From the NCBI RefSeq assembly GCF_001038625.1, contig NZ_CP011803.1:4526001-4590000 (forward strand): a stretch of DNA of 64,000 nt, read 5' to 3'. The notes beneath the pieces were generated by a model. That model was not told the origin of the DNA and ran no database searches. It saw only the letters and a program-made list of their open reading frames with translations. The DNA comes from Clostridium carboxidivorans P7. GTDB taxonomy: Bacteria; Bacillota; Clostridia; Clostridiales; Clostridiaceae. A program made the position numbers and the translations under genes. Every line of letters begins with the position of its first letter. The first letter of the stretch is position 1. This document shows, one piece after another, positions 29,414 through 40,460 of the stretch.

Positions 29414-29845
29414 ATGTTGGGTATAATATTTTCAATAATAGCAGGTATATCTATGAGTCTTCAAGGAGTTTTCAATACAAGACTCGGAGAAAAAATAGGA
29501 TTATGGGAAACTAATGCCATAGTTCAAGGTACAGGTTTTGCTTTAACTTTAATTACCTTATTTCTTTTGGGTAATGGAAGCCTTAGCAACATAAAGCATT
29601 GCAATAAAATATATTTATTAGGTGGTTTTCTTGGAGTTATTATTACTTTCACCGTAATGGAGGGTATTGCAAGCTTAGGTGCTACTTACTCCATTGCAAC
29701 AATACTAGTAGCTCAATTAACTGCTGCCGCCTTAATAGATGCCTTTGGATTTTTTGGTGCACCTCAAGTTAAATTTCACATTACTAAAATAATTGGAATT
29801 TGTATAATGATTTTAGGTATTGTAATATTTAAATGGAAAGGTTAA
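29414..29845 (+). CDS. DMT-superfamily small membrane protein (DUF606/YdcZ type)
   Basis: 143 residues with five hydrophobic segments. The N-terminus IFSIIAGISMSLQGVFNTRLGEKIG and the later TYSIATILVAQLTAAALIDAFGFFG are typical of DUF606 proteins. These are half-size relatives of drug/metabolite transporters that act as dimers or pairs; no substrate is known. SD AGGATGG precedes the ATG. A LysR regulator follows on the same strand 182 nt downstream. Confidence 0.82.
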   Translation: MLGIIFSIIAGISMSLQGVFNTRLGEKIGLWETNAIVQGTGFALTLITLFLLGNGSLSNIKHCNKIYLLGGFLGVIITFTVMEGIASLGATYSIATILVAQLTAAALIDAFGFFGAPQVKFHITKIIGICIMILGIVIFKWKG

Positions 29846-29906
29846 ATATATTAGACTTAAACGAAATATAAGGATATAATGTATAATGTAATATTTATGT
29901 TCTATG

Positions 29907-29967
29907 AATTGGTATTATAATGATTTTCCCACTTCTAAAAATAGTGGTGATACATTTTATACCAATT
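29907..29967. repeat. Nested inverted repeat upstream of lysR-type gene
   Basis: Outer arms AATTGGTAT / ATACCAATT (29907-29915, 29959-29967) around inner CCAC / GTGG (29929-29932, 29944-29947). It could be a LysR operator or a leader hairpin; the pairing can be seen but the role is inferred. Confidence 0.5.
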
Positions 29968-30027
29968 AATAAATTTTACTCAATATTATTATATTAAGAC
30001 AACATCTATTACGGGGGGATAATCTAT

Positions 30028-30921
30028 ATGGATTTTAAACAAATAGAAGCTTTTATAAATGTGGCAAAATTTAAAAGCTTCTCTAAAGCTGCAAATGCTT
30101 GTTTTTTATCACAACCTGCTATTAGCTCACATATATCTAGTTTAGAAAAGCAACTTAAAATACAGCTTTTTGATAGAACTTCAAAAGAAGTGCTTTTAAC
30201 ACCAGCTGGAAGTTCATTTCTAAATTATGCTATAGACATTTTAAATGCACGTGATAAAGCTATTTCTAATCTAGCCAAATTCAATGAAACAGTTAGTGGA
30301 AAACTTAAATTAGCTTCTAGTACTACTCCTTGTAATACAATAGTACCTATTTTAATAAAAAATTTTCACACTTTGTATCCTGAGGTCTCTTTTGATGTAA
30401 TGGAAAGAAGCTCTAGAGAAATAATTGAAAACATTATTAAATTTGACTGTGAATTAGGCATTATTGGTGAATTAGTTAATGATGAAAAAATTAAAAGCTA
30501 TAAACTAATTGAGGATGATTTAATCGTAATATCAGCACCAGAATTTAACCTACCAAGTTCTATAAAAATAGAGGAGCTGTTAAAGTATCCATTTGTTTTA
30601 AGAGAAGAAGGTTCTGCTACAAGAAAAACCTTCGAAGATGCTCTGCAAAAACAAGGATTTGATACATCTAACATGGAAATATGCTTTGAAGTTAATAATT
30701 TAGATAGCTTGCTTCAATTTGTCAGACAAGGTTTAGGTATATCTGTAGTCTCTAGCCAAGTATTTAGAGATTATATATCCTATGGCCTTATAAAAGAAAC
30801 CGCTATAGAAAATTTATATTTAAAAAGATATATTTATTTAATATTAAGTTCTAAAAGAACACTTACTCCAACATCTAAAGCTTTCTTTAATTTATGTAAA
30901 AATCACTTTAAATTTGATTAG
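30028..30921 (+). CDS. LysR-family transcriptional regulator
   Basis: 297 residues. The N-terminal winged helix-turn-helix reads FINVAKFKSFSKAANACFLSQPAISSHISSLEKQL, followed by a substrate-binding domain. The DNA-binding segment resembles clostridial regulators annotated as selenium-metabolism-associated or CysL-like, but this is not proven. SD GGGGGG lies ahead of the ATG. Target unknown; the neighbouring DMT gene is a candidate. Confidence 0.88.
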   Translation: MDFKQIEAFINVAKFKSFSKAANACFLSQPAISSHISSLEKQLKIQLFDRTSKEVLLTPAGSSFLNYAIDILNARDKAISNLAKFNETVSGKLKLASSTTPCNTIVPILIKNFHTLYPEVSFDVMERSSREIIENIIKFDCELGIIGELVNDEKIKSYKLIEDDLIVISAPEFNLPSSIKIEELLKYPFVLREEGSATRKTFEDALQKQGFDTSNMEICFEVNNLDSLLQFVRQGLGISVVSSQVFRDYISYGLIKETAIENLYLKRYIYLILSSKRTLTPTSKAFFNLCKNHFKFD

Positions 30922-31015
30922 CACATATGCTCCTAAAAATTAATTATTCTTAAGCACACATATTTAATGTTAACATTATAATATATATATGGAATTAATT
31001 TTTAAGGAGCTTTAG

Positions 31016-32215
31016 ATGTTTTCTATAAAAAATAAATTAGATAAAAACCTAAAAATTGCCATAGCCAATAAACATTATAAAAGTTATAGAATTATAATAC
31101 ATTGCAAATCTCTACCGGAAGTTATTGAAAAGAAAATAAGAACATATAAAGGAAATCTAATTCACTTTATTCCTTACATCAATTGTATTTCTACTATTCT
31201 CTCATCTAATGCTATAGAGAGAATTATAGAATATCCTGAAGTAGATTATGTAACTTTTGATGACTATGCACTATTGTGTGGTAATGACATAGCTTCTTCT
31301 AATAAAATATCATTTCAAAAAAAGTATAAATTAACTGGTAAGAATATAGGTATAGGATTAGTTGATAGTGGTGTTTATCCTCATGCTGATCTATTGACAC
31401 CTAACAATAAAATCAAAAAATTCACAGATCTTTTAAATAATTATAATTATCCGTATGATGATAATGGACATGGAACCTTCATGAGCGGTATAATATCTGG
31501 CAGTGGTTATTTATCAAAAGGTGTTTATAGAGGAATAGCTGAAAATAGCCATTTATATTGTATCAAGGCTTTTAATAGTCTAGGTAAAGGTTATATATCT
31601 GATATATTATTTTCTATAGCAACTATTATTTCTGAATGTGGAGAATATAACATAAAAGTAATATGCCTTCCATTTGAACTAATCTCAAATGATTATTTTA
31701 AGCTTTCCTTATTTGAACAACTTTTTAAGATAGCATCTAATAATTACAATTTAACAATTGTAGTTCCATCAGGTAATAACGGTAATTCAGAATGCAGTAT
31801 TTCAGGTATTGCTACTTTAGATAACTGTATCACAGTAGGTGGTATAGATACCACTAAACATGACTTTAAACCATATAAATATTCATCTAGCGGACCATTT
31901 TCTAAATTAGAAAAACCTGATACATGTGCAGCAGCTGTAAATATATGTTCATTAAATACAAATAAAAATTATATATCAGAAAGAAATGGATCAAAAATAT
32001 ATCCTCAATCTTTAGAAACTCCTTATACTTGCTATACTGGCACATCCTGTGCGGCTGCTTATATAAGTGGCATTTGCGCTCTACTATACGAAAGCAATCC
32101 TAACTTAACTTTTAAAGATTTAATTTCTCTTATAAAAACATGCTGTAATCTTTTAGAAATACCTAAATGGCTTCAAGGAGCTGGAATATTAGATCTAGAT
32201 AGACTGTTCTCTTAA
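31016..32215 (+). CDS. S8 family serine peptidase (subtilisin-like), no signal peptide
   Basis: 399 residues. The catalytic triad is complete: Asp117 in GLVDSGVYPH, His152 in DDNGHGTFMSG and Ser344 in TGTSCAAAYISG, with oxyanion Asn254 in SGNNG. Residues 20-88 resemble an I9-like propeptide (YRIIIHCKSLPEVIEKKI...VDYVTFDDY). No signal sequence is seen, so it would act inside the cell or in the forespore. It has the general build of clostridial germination proteases but is not assignable to CspABC. SD AAGGAGC. Confidence 0.85.
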   Translation: MFSIKNKLDKNLKIAIANKHYKSYRIIIHCKSLPEVIEKKIRTYKGNLIHFIPYINCISTILSSNAIERIIEYPEVDYVTFDDYALLCGNDIASSNKISFQKKYKLTGKNIGIGLVDSGVYPHADLLTPNNKIKKFTDLLNNYNYPYDDNGHGTFMSGIISGSGYLSKGVYRGIAENSHLYCIKAFNSLGKGYISDILFSIATIISECGEYNIKVICLPFELISNDYFKLSLFEQLFKIASNNYNLTIVVPSGNNGNSECSISGIATLDNCITVGGIDTTKHDFKPYKYSSSGPFSKLEKPDTCAAAVNICSLNTNKNYISERNGSKIYPQSLETPYTCYTGTSCAAAYISGICALLYESNPNLTFKDLISLIKTCCNLLEIPKWLQGAGILDLDRLFS

Positions 32216-32243
32216 AACTTTTGCAATATTAGTTTATAAATTA

Positions 32244-32295
32244 AAATAAGCATATTTAGACTGATTTTGAAATTACAATCTAAGTATGCTTATTT
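32244..32295. terminator. Bidirectional terminator
   Basis: 17-nt arms AAATAAGCATATTTAGA / TCTAAGTATGCTTATTT (one mismatch) between the convergent peptidase and dehydrogenase genes. Confidence 0.82.
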
Positions 32296-32303
32296 AACCA
32301 CTA

Positions 32304-33251
32304 CTAATATCCCTTATTTAAATCAACTAAATTTATTAGCTTTTCATTACTTTTATATCTTTTTAAATTTTCGTATATTAAATTAAATCTTCTAGCATTT
32401 CTCATTTCTGATATCCATGAATTATGTGGAGTTATTATAACATTATCAAAATTCCATAAAGGATTATTTATATCTAAAGGCTCTTTTTCTACTACATCTA
32501 ATGCAGCTCCACCTATCTTGCCTTTCTCAATATTCTTTATTAGTGCATTTTCATCTATTATAGACCCTCTTGCTACATTTATTAAATATACTCCATTTTT
32601 CATTTTATTAAACTTATCTTCATTAATAAGGTGATGAGTTTCATCAGTATATGGTATTGTAATAACCACTACATCACATAATCCTAACATTTCATCAATA
32701 TTCTTGTTTGAAAAGCATTTGTCAAAATTATCAACAGGTCTGCCATTAGTATTTAATCCTAATATTTTTACACCAAATCCTGAGAATCTTTTTGCTGCTT
32801 CCCGGGCAATACTACCTGTACCTATAAATCCAATTGTTTTATTAAATAATTCCAATACTGTAGTATCTATTTTCCATACTTTATTTTTCTGATTTTCATA
32901 GAATTTGCTACTGCGTTTTAACAATTCCAATGCCTTTAATACAATCCACTCACCCATAGGAATACTATATCCACCTCTATTGTTACTTATGCTAATGGAA
33001 CTATTTATTATATAGTCAATTGGCAGCTGATCTATTCCTGCACTAGAAAGTTGAATCCACTTTAATTTCTTCATTTTACTTATATCCAATGTTTTAAATG
33101 GGTTATAACAGACTAAAATTTCAATATCTTCTAAATCGTTACTATACTTTGCATCTTTTTCATTAATTATTTTTACATCATAACCTAAGCCCCTGATTTC
33201 TTCCATTTTATCTGCACCATAATCATAAGTAAATAGAACCTTATTTTTCAT
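32304..33251 (-). CDS. D-isomer-specific 2-hydroxyacid dehydrogenase family protein
   Basis: 315 residues. The NAD-binding Rossmann motif is GFIGTGSIAREAAKRF, with VDVV/DVVVITIPYTDETHHLI and the catalytic region LINVARGSIIDENAL, ALDVVEKEPL and ITPHNSW (His). It reduces a 2-keto acid or oxidises a D-2-hydroxyacid; the substrate cannot be told. Monocistronic; upstream gap of 93 nt to accA. Confidence 0.88.
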   Translation of the reverse strand: MKNKVLFTYDYGADKMEEIRGLGYDVKIINEKDAKYSNDLEDIEILVCYNPFKTLDISKMKKLKWIQLSSAGIDQLPIDYIINSSISISNNRGGYSIPMGEWIVLKALELLKRSSKFYENQKNKVWKIDTTVLELFNKTIGFIGTGSIAREAAKRFSGFGVKILGLNTNGRPVDNFDKCFSNKNIDEMLGLCDVVVITIPYTDETHHLINEDKFNKMKNGVYLINVARGSIIDENALIKNIEKGKIGGAALDVVEKEPLDINNPLWNFDNVIITPHNSWISEMRNARRFNLIYENLKRYKSNEKLINLVDLNKGY

Positions 33252-33344
33252 AATTACACCCCAATTTTAAAAATAAAGTAGCCTTTTCTACCAAAAGCCA
33301 CTCTAAACAAATAAATTATTTTAAATAGTTTAATTAGTTAATTA

Positions 33345-34190
33345 CTATTCCACGTATTTTCCCATATTTCTAAATTTGCTGTACCTTTTATCCAATAGTT
33401 CTTCTATAGATTGTTTTTTTAGCACACCAATTTTTTCTACCAACTCTTCTTTTATAGATGCAGCCATTTTTTCTACATCTTTATGTGCTCCTCCTGAAGG
33501 CTCTTTTATTACTTTATCTATAATACCATATTCTTTTAAATCCTTAGCTGTTATTTTCATAACTTCTGCTGCTTCCTTAGCACGTGAAGCATCTTTCCAT
33601 AATATACTTGCAAATCCTTCTGGAGATAGTACAGAGTACACTGAATTTTCTAGCATCCATACATCATCTGCTACTGCAAATGCTAATGCACCACCACTTC
33701 CACCTTCTCCAATTACAATTGAAATTACTGGAGTTTTTAATTTTGACATTTCCAAAAGATTTTTAGCTATAGCTTCTCCCTGACCTCTTTCTTCTGCTCC
33801 TTTTCCACAATAAGCCCCTTGAGTATCCACCATACATATTACTGGTCTTCCAAACTTTTCAGCTTGTTTCATGAGCCTTAAACCTTTCCTATACCCTTCA
33901 GGCTGTGGAGATCCAAAATTTCGTTTTATATTTTCTGCTGTATTTCTTCCTTTTTGGTGTGCAACTATAGTTACAGGCATTCCATCTAATAATGCTATAC
34001 CTCCAACTACTGATGCATCATCTGAAAAACATCTATCTCCATGAAATTCTATAAAGGAATCAAATATTCTTTCTATATAGTCTAGCGCTGTAGGTCTTTC
34101 TATCATCCTAGCTAAAGATAGTTTTTCCCAAGCAGTTTTATTATCAAGTTTTTTACTTAAAATACGCTGTACTTTCTCTAATTTCTCCAT
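33345..34190 (-). CDS. accA: Acetyl-CoA carboxylase carboxyltransferase alpha subunit
   Basis: 281 residues, shorter at the N-terminus than E. coli AccA as is usual in clostridia. Crotonase-fold signatures: [58 protein letters not shown]. It pairs with AccD to move the carboxyl group from biotin to acetyl-CoA. It is the last gene of the long fatty-acid operon. Confidence 0.96.
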   Translation of the reverse strand: MEKLEKVQRILSKKLDNKTAWEKLSLARMIERPTALDYIERIFDSFIEFHGDRCFSDDASVVGGIALLDGMPVTIVAHQKGRNTAENIKRNFGSPQPEGYRKGLRLMKQAEKFGRPVICMVDTQGAYCGKGAEERGQGEAIAKNLLEMSKLKTPVISIVIGEGGSGGALAFAVADDVWMLENSVYSVLSPEGFASILWKDASRAKEAAEVMKITAKDLKEYGIIDKVIKEPSGGAHKDVEKMAASIKEELVEKIGVLKKQSIEELLDKRYSKFRNMGKYVE

Positions 34191-34232
34191 AAAGCAAACT
34201 TCCTTTCCTTAGAAAATATAACTTTTCTAAAA

Positions 34233-35111
34233 CTACCTATTCTTATCATGAATCATAAGTATTTTTTTAAGAGTTCCCTTTAAATCATTTCTATGAACTA
34301 TACTATCTATAAATCCATGTTCCAATAAAAATTCTGCTCTTTGGAAACCCTCTGGCAATTTTTGACCTATAGTTTGCTCTATAACTCTTTTGCCAGCAAA
34401 ACCAATTAAAGCTCCTGGTTCAGAAAGTATAATATCTCCAAGCATAGCAAAACTAGCTGTTACACCTCCTGTAGTTGGATCTGTAAGTACAGTTATATAT
34501 AAAAGTCCTGCTTCACTTAATTTTCCTAGTGCTGCACTTACTTTAGCCATTTGCATAAGTGAAAACATACCTTCTTGCATTCTAGCGCCACCAGAAGTAG
34601 TAAAAATTATTATAGGTCGTTTAAGTTCTATTGCCATTTCTACAGCTCTTGCAATTTTCTCACCAACTACAGAACCCATACTTCCCATCATAAAATGACT
34701 ATCCATAACACAAATAACTACTTCTTCACCAAAAATAGTTCCTTTACCTGTAACCACAGCTTCATTTAATTCTGTAGCATTTTGCATTTTTTTTATTTTC
34801 TCTTCATATCCTTTAAAATTTAATGGGTTTGCTGAAGTTATATTCTTATCAAATTCTTCAAATGTATTTCTATCTATTATAAATTTTATTCTTTCTATTG
34901 CATCCATCCTAAAATGGTGCCCACATTGCTTACATACTTGGTTGCTATCTTCAAGATCATTTTTGTACAAAACTTTTCCACAACCATCACACTTTACCCA
35001 CATACCATTAGGAATACTAGGCTTAGTTTCTTCATCTGCTTTTCTTAATGACTGTTGACTTACAGTAATATATTTTGTCTTCTTAAATAGATTATTTAAC
35101 AAGTTAGTCAC
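34233..35111 (-). CDS. accD: Acetyl-CoA carboxylase carboxyltransferase beta subunit
   Basis: 292 residues. The N-terminal four-cysteine zinc finger ([13 protein letters not shown]...CKQCGHHF) precedes the crotonase core ([52 protein letters not shown]). It lies 42 nt before accA and 31 nt after accC. Confidence 0.96.
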   Translation of the reverse strand: MTNLLNNLFKKTKYITVSQQSLRKADEETKPSIPNGMWVKCDGCGKVLYKNDLEDSNQVCKQCGHHFRMDAIERIKFIIDRNTFEEFDKNITSANPLNFKGYEEKIKKMQNATELNEAVVTGKGTIFGEEVVICVMDSHFMMGSMGSVVGEKIARAVEMAIELKRPIIIFTTSGGARMQEGMFSLMQMAKVSAALGKLSEAGLLYITVLTDPTTGGVTASFAMLGDIILSEPGALIGFAGKRVIEQTIGQKLPEGFQRAEFLLEHGFIDSIVHRNDLKGTLKKILMIHDKNR

Positions 35112-35142
35112 CTCCAGTTAGAAGTTCATAGCAAAAAATTTG

Positions 35143-36498
35143 CTATGAACTCTTAACTTTATTCTCAATAAATCTTGTATCATAAGTTCCTTTTATAAAA
35201 TTTTCATCATTTATAAGTTCAAACTGAAAATCAATATTTGTTTTAACGCCCTCTATAATAAATTCTCCTAAAGCTCTTCTCATTTTCCATATAGCTTCTT
35301 CTCTATCTTTACCATATACAATGAGTTTTGCTATCATAGAATCATAGTATGGAGGTATTTTATATCCTGAATATACCGCACTATCAATCCTCACATTAAA
35401 ACCACCTGGTAAATATAAACCCTCAATTTTTCCTGGAGATGGCATAAAGTTCCTAGAAGCATCTTCAGCATTTATTCTACACTCTATAGCATGGCCTTTT
35501 ATCTCTATATCTTCTTGAGAAAAGCTTAATGGTTCACCTGCTGCAATTTTAATCTGTTCTTTTATTAAATCCACTCCAGTTACCATTTCTGTTATAGGAT
35601 GTTCTACTTGTATTCTAGTGTTCATTTCCATAAAGTAAAAATCCATATTTTTATCAAGCAAAAATTCTATAGTACCTGCACTATTATATTTTACTGTTTT
35701 TGCTGCTCTGACTGCTGTTTCTCCCATTTTTGCTCTAAGTTCTTTTGTCATTATAGGACATGGTGCTTCTTCTAGTACCTTTTGATTTCTTCTTTGCATA
35801 GAGCAATCTCTTTCTCCAAGATATACTACATTACCATGATTATCTCCAAGTATTTGAATCTCTACATGTCTTGGTTTTTCTATAAACTTTTCAACATATA
35901 TAGTTCCATCACCAAATGAAGCTTCTGCTTCAGCCTTAGCATTTTCATAATCTTTTATAAGATCTTTTTCTTCATAGACTACTCTTATGCCTCTTCCTCC
36001 ACCTCCAGCAGATGCTTTTACCATTACTGGATATCCTATTTCTTTTGCAACCTTTAACAATTGCTTTTCATCTTTTATTGCACCTTTAGATCCTGGAACT
36101 ATAGGTACCTTTGCCTTTATCATAATATCTCTCGCATTAGACTTATTTCCCATATCATCTATGCAATCAGCATTTGGTCCTATAAATGTAATATTACACT
36201 CTTCACACATTTTTGCAAACTTACTGTTTTCAGATAGAAACCCGAAGCCTGGATGAATAGCTTCTGCTCCTGTAAGTACTGTAGCACTTATAATATTCTG
36301 TATGTTTAGGTAGCTATCCTTTGCTGCAGCAGGACCTATACATACAGCTTCATCTGCTAGTTGAGTATGTAGTGCATCTCTATCTGCCTCAGAATAAACC
36401 GCTACAGTTTCTATACCCATCTCTCTGCAAGCTCTTATAATCCTAACTGCTATTTCGCCTCTATTTGCAATTAATATCTTACTAAACACTTGCATCAC
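35143..36498 (-). CDS. accC: Biotin carboxylase subunit of acetyl-CoA carboxylase
   Basis: 451 residues. ATP-grasp features: [22 protein letters not shown] at the start, [14 protein letters not shown], and [18 protein letters not shown]. It carboxylates biotin on AccB using ATP and bicarbonate. Its first codons overlap the end of fabZ by 17 nt, so translation is probably coupled. Confidence 0.97.
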   Translation of the reverse strand: MMQVFSKILIANRGEIAVRIIRACREMGIETVAVYSEADRDALHTQLADEAVCIGPAAAKDSYLNIQNIISATVLTGAEAIHPGFGFLSENSKFAKMCEECNITFIGPNADCIDDMGNKSNARDIMIKAKVPIVPGSKGAIKDEKQLLKVAKEIGYPVMVKASAGGGGRGIRVVYEEKDLIKDYENAKAEAEASFGDGTIYVEKFIEKPRHVEIQILGDNHGNVVYLGERDCSMQRRNQKVLEEAPCPIMTKELRAKMGETAVRAAKTVKYNSAGTIEFLLDKNMDFYFMEMNTRIQVEHPITEMVTGVDLIKEQIKIAAGEPLSFSQEDIEIKGHAIECRINAEDASRNFMPSPGKIEGLYLPGGFNVRIDSAVYSGYKIPPYYDSMIAKLIVYGKDREEAIWKMRRALGEFIIEGVKTNIDFQFELINDENFIKGTYDTRFIENKVKSS

Positions 36499-36943
36499 CT
36501 ATCATAAACATTACTTCAGCTTCACAAGCCTTCTTATCATCCACATATGCTATGCCTTTAGCTATGCCTGCAGGTCCTTTAATTTTTATCATTTCTACTT
36601 CTAATCTTAGTATATCTCCTGGCACTACCTTTTTTCTAAACTTAGCCTTATTTATTCCTCCAAAGTAAGCAATTTTACCTTTAAAATTTTCTTGGCTCAA
36701 TATAGCAACTGCTCCTGCTTGAGCCAATGATTCCACAATAAGTACCCCAGGCATTACAGGTTCCTGTGGAAAGTGTCCCTGAAAAAAGTATTCATTCATA
36801 GTCACATTCTTATAAGCTACTACCTTTTTACCTGGCTCCATATACGTTACCTTATCTATTAATAAAAAAGGATATCTATGTGGAATAATTTCTTTTATTT
36901 CTTTTATTCCTAGATTAACATTAAACTCTATGTTATTGTCCAT
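36482..36943 (-). CDS. fabZ: 3-hydroxyacyl-ACP dehydratase
   Basis: 153 residues. The hot-dog fold motif [13 protein letters not shown] holds the catalytic His, and [20 protein letters not shown] holds the catalytic Glu. It dehydrates 3-hydroxyacyl-ACP to trans-2-enoyl-ACP. With no fabA or fabM in view, how unsaturated fatty acids are made is not shown. Confidence 0.96.
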   Translation of the reverse strand: MDNNIEFNVNLGIKEIKEIIPHRYPFLLIDKVTYMEPGKKVVAYKNVTMNEYFFQGHFPQEPVMPGVLIVESLAQAGAVAILSQENFKGKIAYFGGINKAKFRKKVVPGDILRLEVEMIKIKGPAGIAKGIAYVDDKKACEAEVMFMIGDASV

Positions 36944-36972
36944 TATTTTTCCTCCTAGCGATTTTTTAGGAA

Positions 36973-37500
36973 CTAATTAGCCTTTATTTTAAACATAGGC
37001 TGACCATATTCAACCATTTGATTATTTTCTACTAAAATTTCAACAACTTCGCCATCTACTTCACTTTGAATTTCATTCATAAGTTTCATAGCTTCTACAA
37101 TGCAAAGAGTATCTCCCTTTTTAACTTTAGTTCCTACTTCTACAAAAGCTGGTTTATCTGGACTTGATGATCTGTAAAAAGTTCCTACTATAGGTGATAC
37201 AACTTCTTTTACATTTAAGTCTTCCTTTATTACAGTTTCATCCTCTTTGTTTTCTTCTAACTTTTCAGTTTCATTTTTAACTTTTTCTTCTGATTTTTTT
37301 TCTTCTACAACTTCATCTATAGCTAACTTTTTTTCTTCCACTAATGTATTACTATTTTCTGTGTGTCTTGTACAATCAGGTTCTCCCTGCTTTCTCATAA
37401 CTATAGAAATTCCATGCCAGTTAACTTCTAAATAACCTAATTTAGAATTATCCATAGTTTTAACCATTTCTTCAATTGCTTTAAAGTCCATCTTACTCAC
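36973..37500 (-). CDS. accB: Biotin carboxyl carrier protein
   Basis: 175 residues. The N-terminal helix, a Lys/Glu-rich linker (about 60-100) and a C-terminal biotinyl domain are in the usual order. The biotin-accepting Lys is in [11 protein letters not shown]. Its start overlaps the fabF stop by 8 nt. Confidence 0.96.
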   Translation of the reverse strand: MSKMDFKAIEEMVKTMDNSKLGYLEVNWHGISIVMRKQGEPDCTRHTENSNTLVEEKKLAIDEVVEEKKSEEKVKNETEKLEENKEDETVIKEDLNVKEVVSPIVGTFYRSSSPDKPAFVEVGTKVKKGDTLCIVEAMKLMNEIQSEVDGEVVEILVENNQMVEYGQPMFKIKAN

Positions 37501-38731
37501 TCCACTTTTTTAATAAAATTACTGCATTATGTCCACCAAAACCTAAAGAATTGGACATAACATATTTAAGATCCGCTTTTCTTGCTTTATTTGGAACATA
37601 ATCTAAATCACATTCCTCATCTTGAACTTCATATCCTACTGTAGGCGGTATGATTCCTTCTTCTAAAGCTTTAACACTTATTACAGCTTCTATTGCTCCA
37701 GCTGCTCCTAATAAATGTCCAGTCATTGATTTTGTAGAACTTATAGGTACATTCTTAGCATAATCTCCAAAAGCTTTTTTAATTGCCTCTGTTTCAACTT
37801 TATCATTTATTTTTGTACTTGTTCCATGAGCATTTATATAAGATATTTCTTCTTTTTCAATTCCAGCTTCTTCTATAGCAAGGCTCATAGCTCTTGCTGC
37901 ACCTTCACCACCTGGTGCTGGTGATGTCATATGATATGCATCACATGTAAAACCATATCCAACTAATTCTGCATATATTTTAGCTCCTCTTTTTTGAGCA
38001 TGTTCTAAAGACTCCAATATTAATATACCAGAACCTTCTCCCATTACAAATCCATCCCTTTCCTTATCAAAAGGAACAGATGCTCTTTTAGGATCTGTAC
38101 TCTTAGTTAAAGTAGTTGCTGCAGCAAATCCAGCCATAGACAATGGTGTAATACATGCTTCGGTTCCACCTGCTATCATTACATCTGCAAGATTATTTTT
38201 AATCATTCTAAAAGCTTCACCCACACAATTTGTACCTGTAGCACAGGCTGTAACTATATTACTGCATGGTCCCATAGCTCCAAATTTTATAGCTATATTT
38301 CCAGCAGCCATATTACTTATAATCATTGGTATAAATAAAGGAGTTATTCTGTTAGGTCCTTTTTCCTCTAACACAGAATGTTGTTTTTCTATAGTTCCTA
38401 TTCCACCTATACCTGAACCAATAACTACCCCAAATCTTTCTTTCTCTACACTTTCAATATCAAGTTTAGAATCTTCTACAGCTTCCATTGCTGAAACCAT
38501 AGCAAACTGACAAAATCTATCAAATCTTTTTGATTCTTTTCTGTCTAAATGTTCACTTGGGTCAAAATCTTTAACTTCTGCTGCAACTTTTGCTTTATAA
38601 TTTTCTGCATCAAAACATTTTATAAAATCTATACCTGAAACACCATTTTTTATATTATCCCAGAATGTATTTGCGTCATTTCCAACTGGAGTTATCGCTC
38701 CAAGTCCTGTAACTACTACTCTTCTTTTCAT
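37493..38731 (-). CDS. fabF: 3-oxoacyl-ACP synthase II
   Basis: 412 residues. Thiolase-fold active sites: Cys in [12 protein letters not shown], His in [14 protein letters not shown] and His in [15 protein letters not shown]. It elongates acyl-ACP with malonyl-ACP and controls chain length and temperature response. It is 27 nt downstream of fabG. Confidence 0.97.
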   Translation of the reverse strand: MKRRVVVTGLGAITPVGNDANTFWDNIKNGVSGIDFIKCFDAENYKAKVAAEVKDFDPSEHLDRKESKRFDRFCQFAMVSAMEAVEDSKLDIESVEKERFGVVIGSGIGGIGTIEKQHSVLEEKGPNRITPLFIPMIISNMAAGNIAIKFGAMGPCSNIVTACATGTNCVGEAFRMIKNNLADVMIAGGTEACITPLSMAGFAAATTLTKSTDPKRASVPFDKERDGFVMGEGSGILILESLEHAQKRGAKIYAELVGYGFTCDAYHMTSPAPGGEGAARAMSLAIEEAGIEKEEISYINAHGTSTKINDKVETEAIKKAFGDYAKNVPISSTKSMTGHLLGAAGAIEAVISVKALEEGIIPPTVGYEVQDEECDLDYVPNKARKADLKYVMSNSLGFGGHNAVILLKKWSE

Positions 38732-38758
38732 AATTAATTCACCAACCTCTAATTTAAT

Positions 38759-39505
38759 TTACATAACCATTCCGCCATCTACATTTATCACATGACCAGT
38801 AATATAATCTGAATATGGCAGTGATAAAAATGCTACTACATTTGCTACATCTTCAGCTGTTCCAAATCGTTTTAGTGGTATACCTTTTAATGTTGTTTCC
38901 TTTGCTTTGTCAGATAAAACTTCTGTCATATTAGTTTTAATAAACCCTGGTGCTACAGCATTCACAGTTATATTTCTTGAAGCAAGCTCTCTTGCTACAG
39001 ATTTAGTCATTCCTATTATTCCTGCCTTTGCAGCAGAATAATTTACTTGACCAGCATTACCTGCTATTCCTACTACAGAAGATATATTTATTATTTTACC
39101 ACATTTTTGTTTCAACATTACAGAACTCACATGCCTTATACAATTAAATGCGCCTTTTAAATTTACTTCTATTACTTTATCAAAGTCTTCTTCTTTCATT
39201 CTAAGAAGTAATCCATCTTTAGTTATTCCTGCATTATTTACAAGAATATCTATTCTTCCAAAAACTTCAACAGCCTTTTCTATAAGATTTTTAGCTCCTT
39301 CAAAGGAACTAACATCTGCCTGGACTGCTTCAGCTTTAACACCTAGAGCTTTTATTTCTTCAACTAAATCTTCTGCTGATTTTGATTCACTTCTATAATT
39401 AATTACTATGTTAGCTCCAAGTCCAGCTAATTTAAGTGCTATAGCTTTACCAATGCCTCGGCTTGCACCTGTAACTACTACCGTTTTACCCTTTAAATCT
39501 TCCAT
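38759..39505 (-). CDS. fabG: 3-oxoacyl-ACP reductase
   Basis: 248 residues. The short-chain dehydrogenase pattern is complete: TGASRGIGKAIA (NADPH site), NNAG, ISSV and catalytic YSAAKAG. It reduces 3-oxoacyl-ACP. Its start codon overlaps the fabD stop by one base. Confidence 0.97.
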   Translation of the reverse strand: MEDLKGKTVVVTGASRGIGKAIALKLAGLGANIVINYRSESKSAEDLVEEIKALGVKAEAVQADVSSFEGAKNLIEKAVEVFGRIDILVNNAGITKDGLLLRMKEEDFDKVIEVNLKGAFNCIRHVSSVMLKQKCGKIINISSVVGIAGNAGQVNYSAAKAGIIGMTKSVARELASRNITVNAVAPGFIKTNMTEVLSDKAKETTLKGIPLKRFGTAEDVANVVAFLSLPYSDYITGHVINVDGGMVM

Positions 39506-40455
39506 TAGCTATTCTCCTTTAACTTTTCAATAGTACTTTCTAGTGATTTTACATCCTGAACGTTTAAAATTGTAGCTTTTCTATCTATTTTCTTAACAAA
39601 GCCACTTAATACTTTTCCAGGTCCAATTTCTATAAAAGTATCTACACCCATATCTATCATTCTTCTTATACTTTTTTCAAAAAACACTGTACTCATAACT
39701 TGTTTCTTTAAATAGCCTTTTACTTCATCCTTATTATCTACAACTTCTCCTGTAACATTAGTTATAACAGGAATAGAAAAGTTTCCTATAGATACATCTT
39801 GTAATTCCTTTTCCAATTTTTCTGCTGCTGGCTTTAACATAGATGTATGGAAAGGTCCACTTACAGAAAGCATTATAGCTTTTCTAGCTCCTGCTTCTTT
39901 TAACTTTTCACAGGCAATTTCTAATGGCTTTGCTTCTCCTGCAATTACTACCTGACCCGGACAATTTAAATTAGCTATTTCAACTATACCTATACTTTTA
40001 CAATCATCACATACTTTTCTTATGTTATCTTCATCTAGTCCTATAATAGCAGCCATGGCACCTACACCTTCTGGTACTGCTTCCTGCATATACTTGCCTC
40101 TTTTTTTTACTAAGCTTACTGCTTCTGTAAATTCTAGTACACCACTAGCAACAAGTGCTGAATACTCTCCCAAACTTAGTCCTGCAGTAACATCTGCTTT
40201 TATTCCATTGCTTTGTAATATTCTCAAAGCAGCTATGCTTGTAGTTAAAATTGCTGGCTGTGTATTTTCTGTTTTATTTAATTCTTCTTCTGGTCCTTCA
40301 AAACACATACTACTTATAGAAAATCCTAGTGCTTCGTCTGCATTGTTAAATATATTCTTGCAAACATCAAAGTTATCATATAACTCTTTACCCATTCCTA
40401 CATATTGTGCTCCTTGTCCAGAGAATAAAAAAGCTACTTTACTCATTTTTTCCAC
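39505..40455 (-). CDS. fabD: Malonyl-CoA:ACP transacylase
   Basis: 316 residues. LFSGQGAQYVGMGKEL at the N-terminus, nucleophile Ser in GLSLGEYSALVA and catalytic His in SGPFHTSML. It loads malonyl units on ACP. It follows fabK by 5 nt. Confidence 0.97.
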   Translation of the reverse strand: MEKMSKVAFLFSGQGAQYVGMGKELYDNFDVCKNIFNNADEALGFSISSMCFEGPEEELNKTENTQPAILTTSIAALRILQSNGIKADVTAGLSLGEYSALVASGVLEFTEAVSLVKKRGKYMQEAVPEGVGAMAAIIGLDEDNIRKVCDDCKSIGIVEIANLNCPGQVVIAGEAKPLEIACEKLKEAGARKAIMLSVSGPFHTSMLKPAAEKLEKELQDVSIGNFSIPVITNVTGEVVDNKDEVKGYLKKQVMSTVFFEKSIRRMIDMGVDTFIEIGPGKVLSGFVKKIDRKATILNVQDVKSLESTIEKLKENS

Positions 40456-40460
40456 CTCTT

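Noticed and set aside
33376-33783. Plus-strand open frames opposite accA, accD, fabD, fabK and similar genes
   Set aside because: They are antisense shadows with low-complexity Ser/Thr-rich translations and no ribosome sites.
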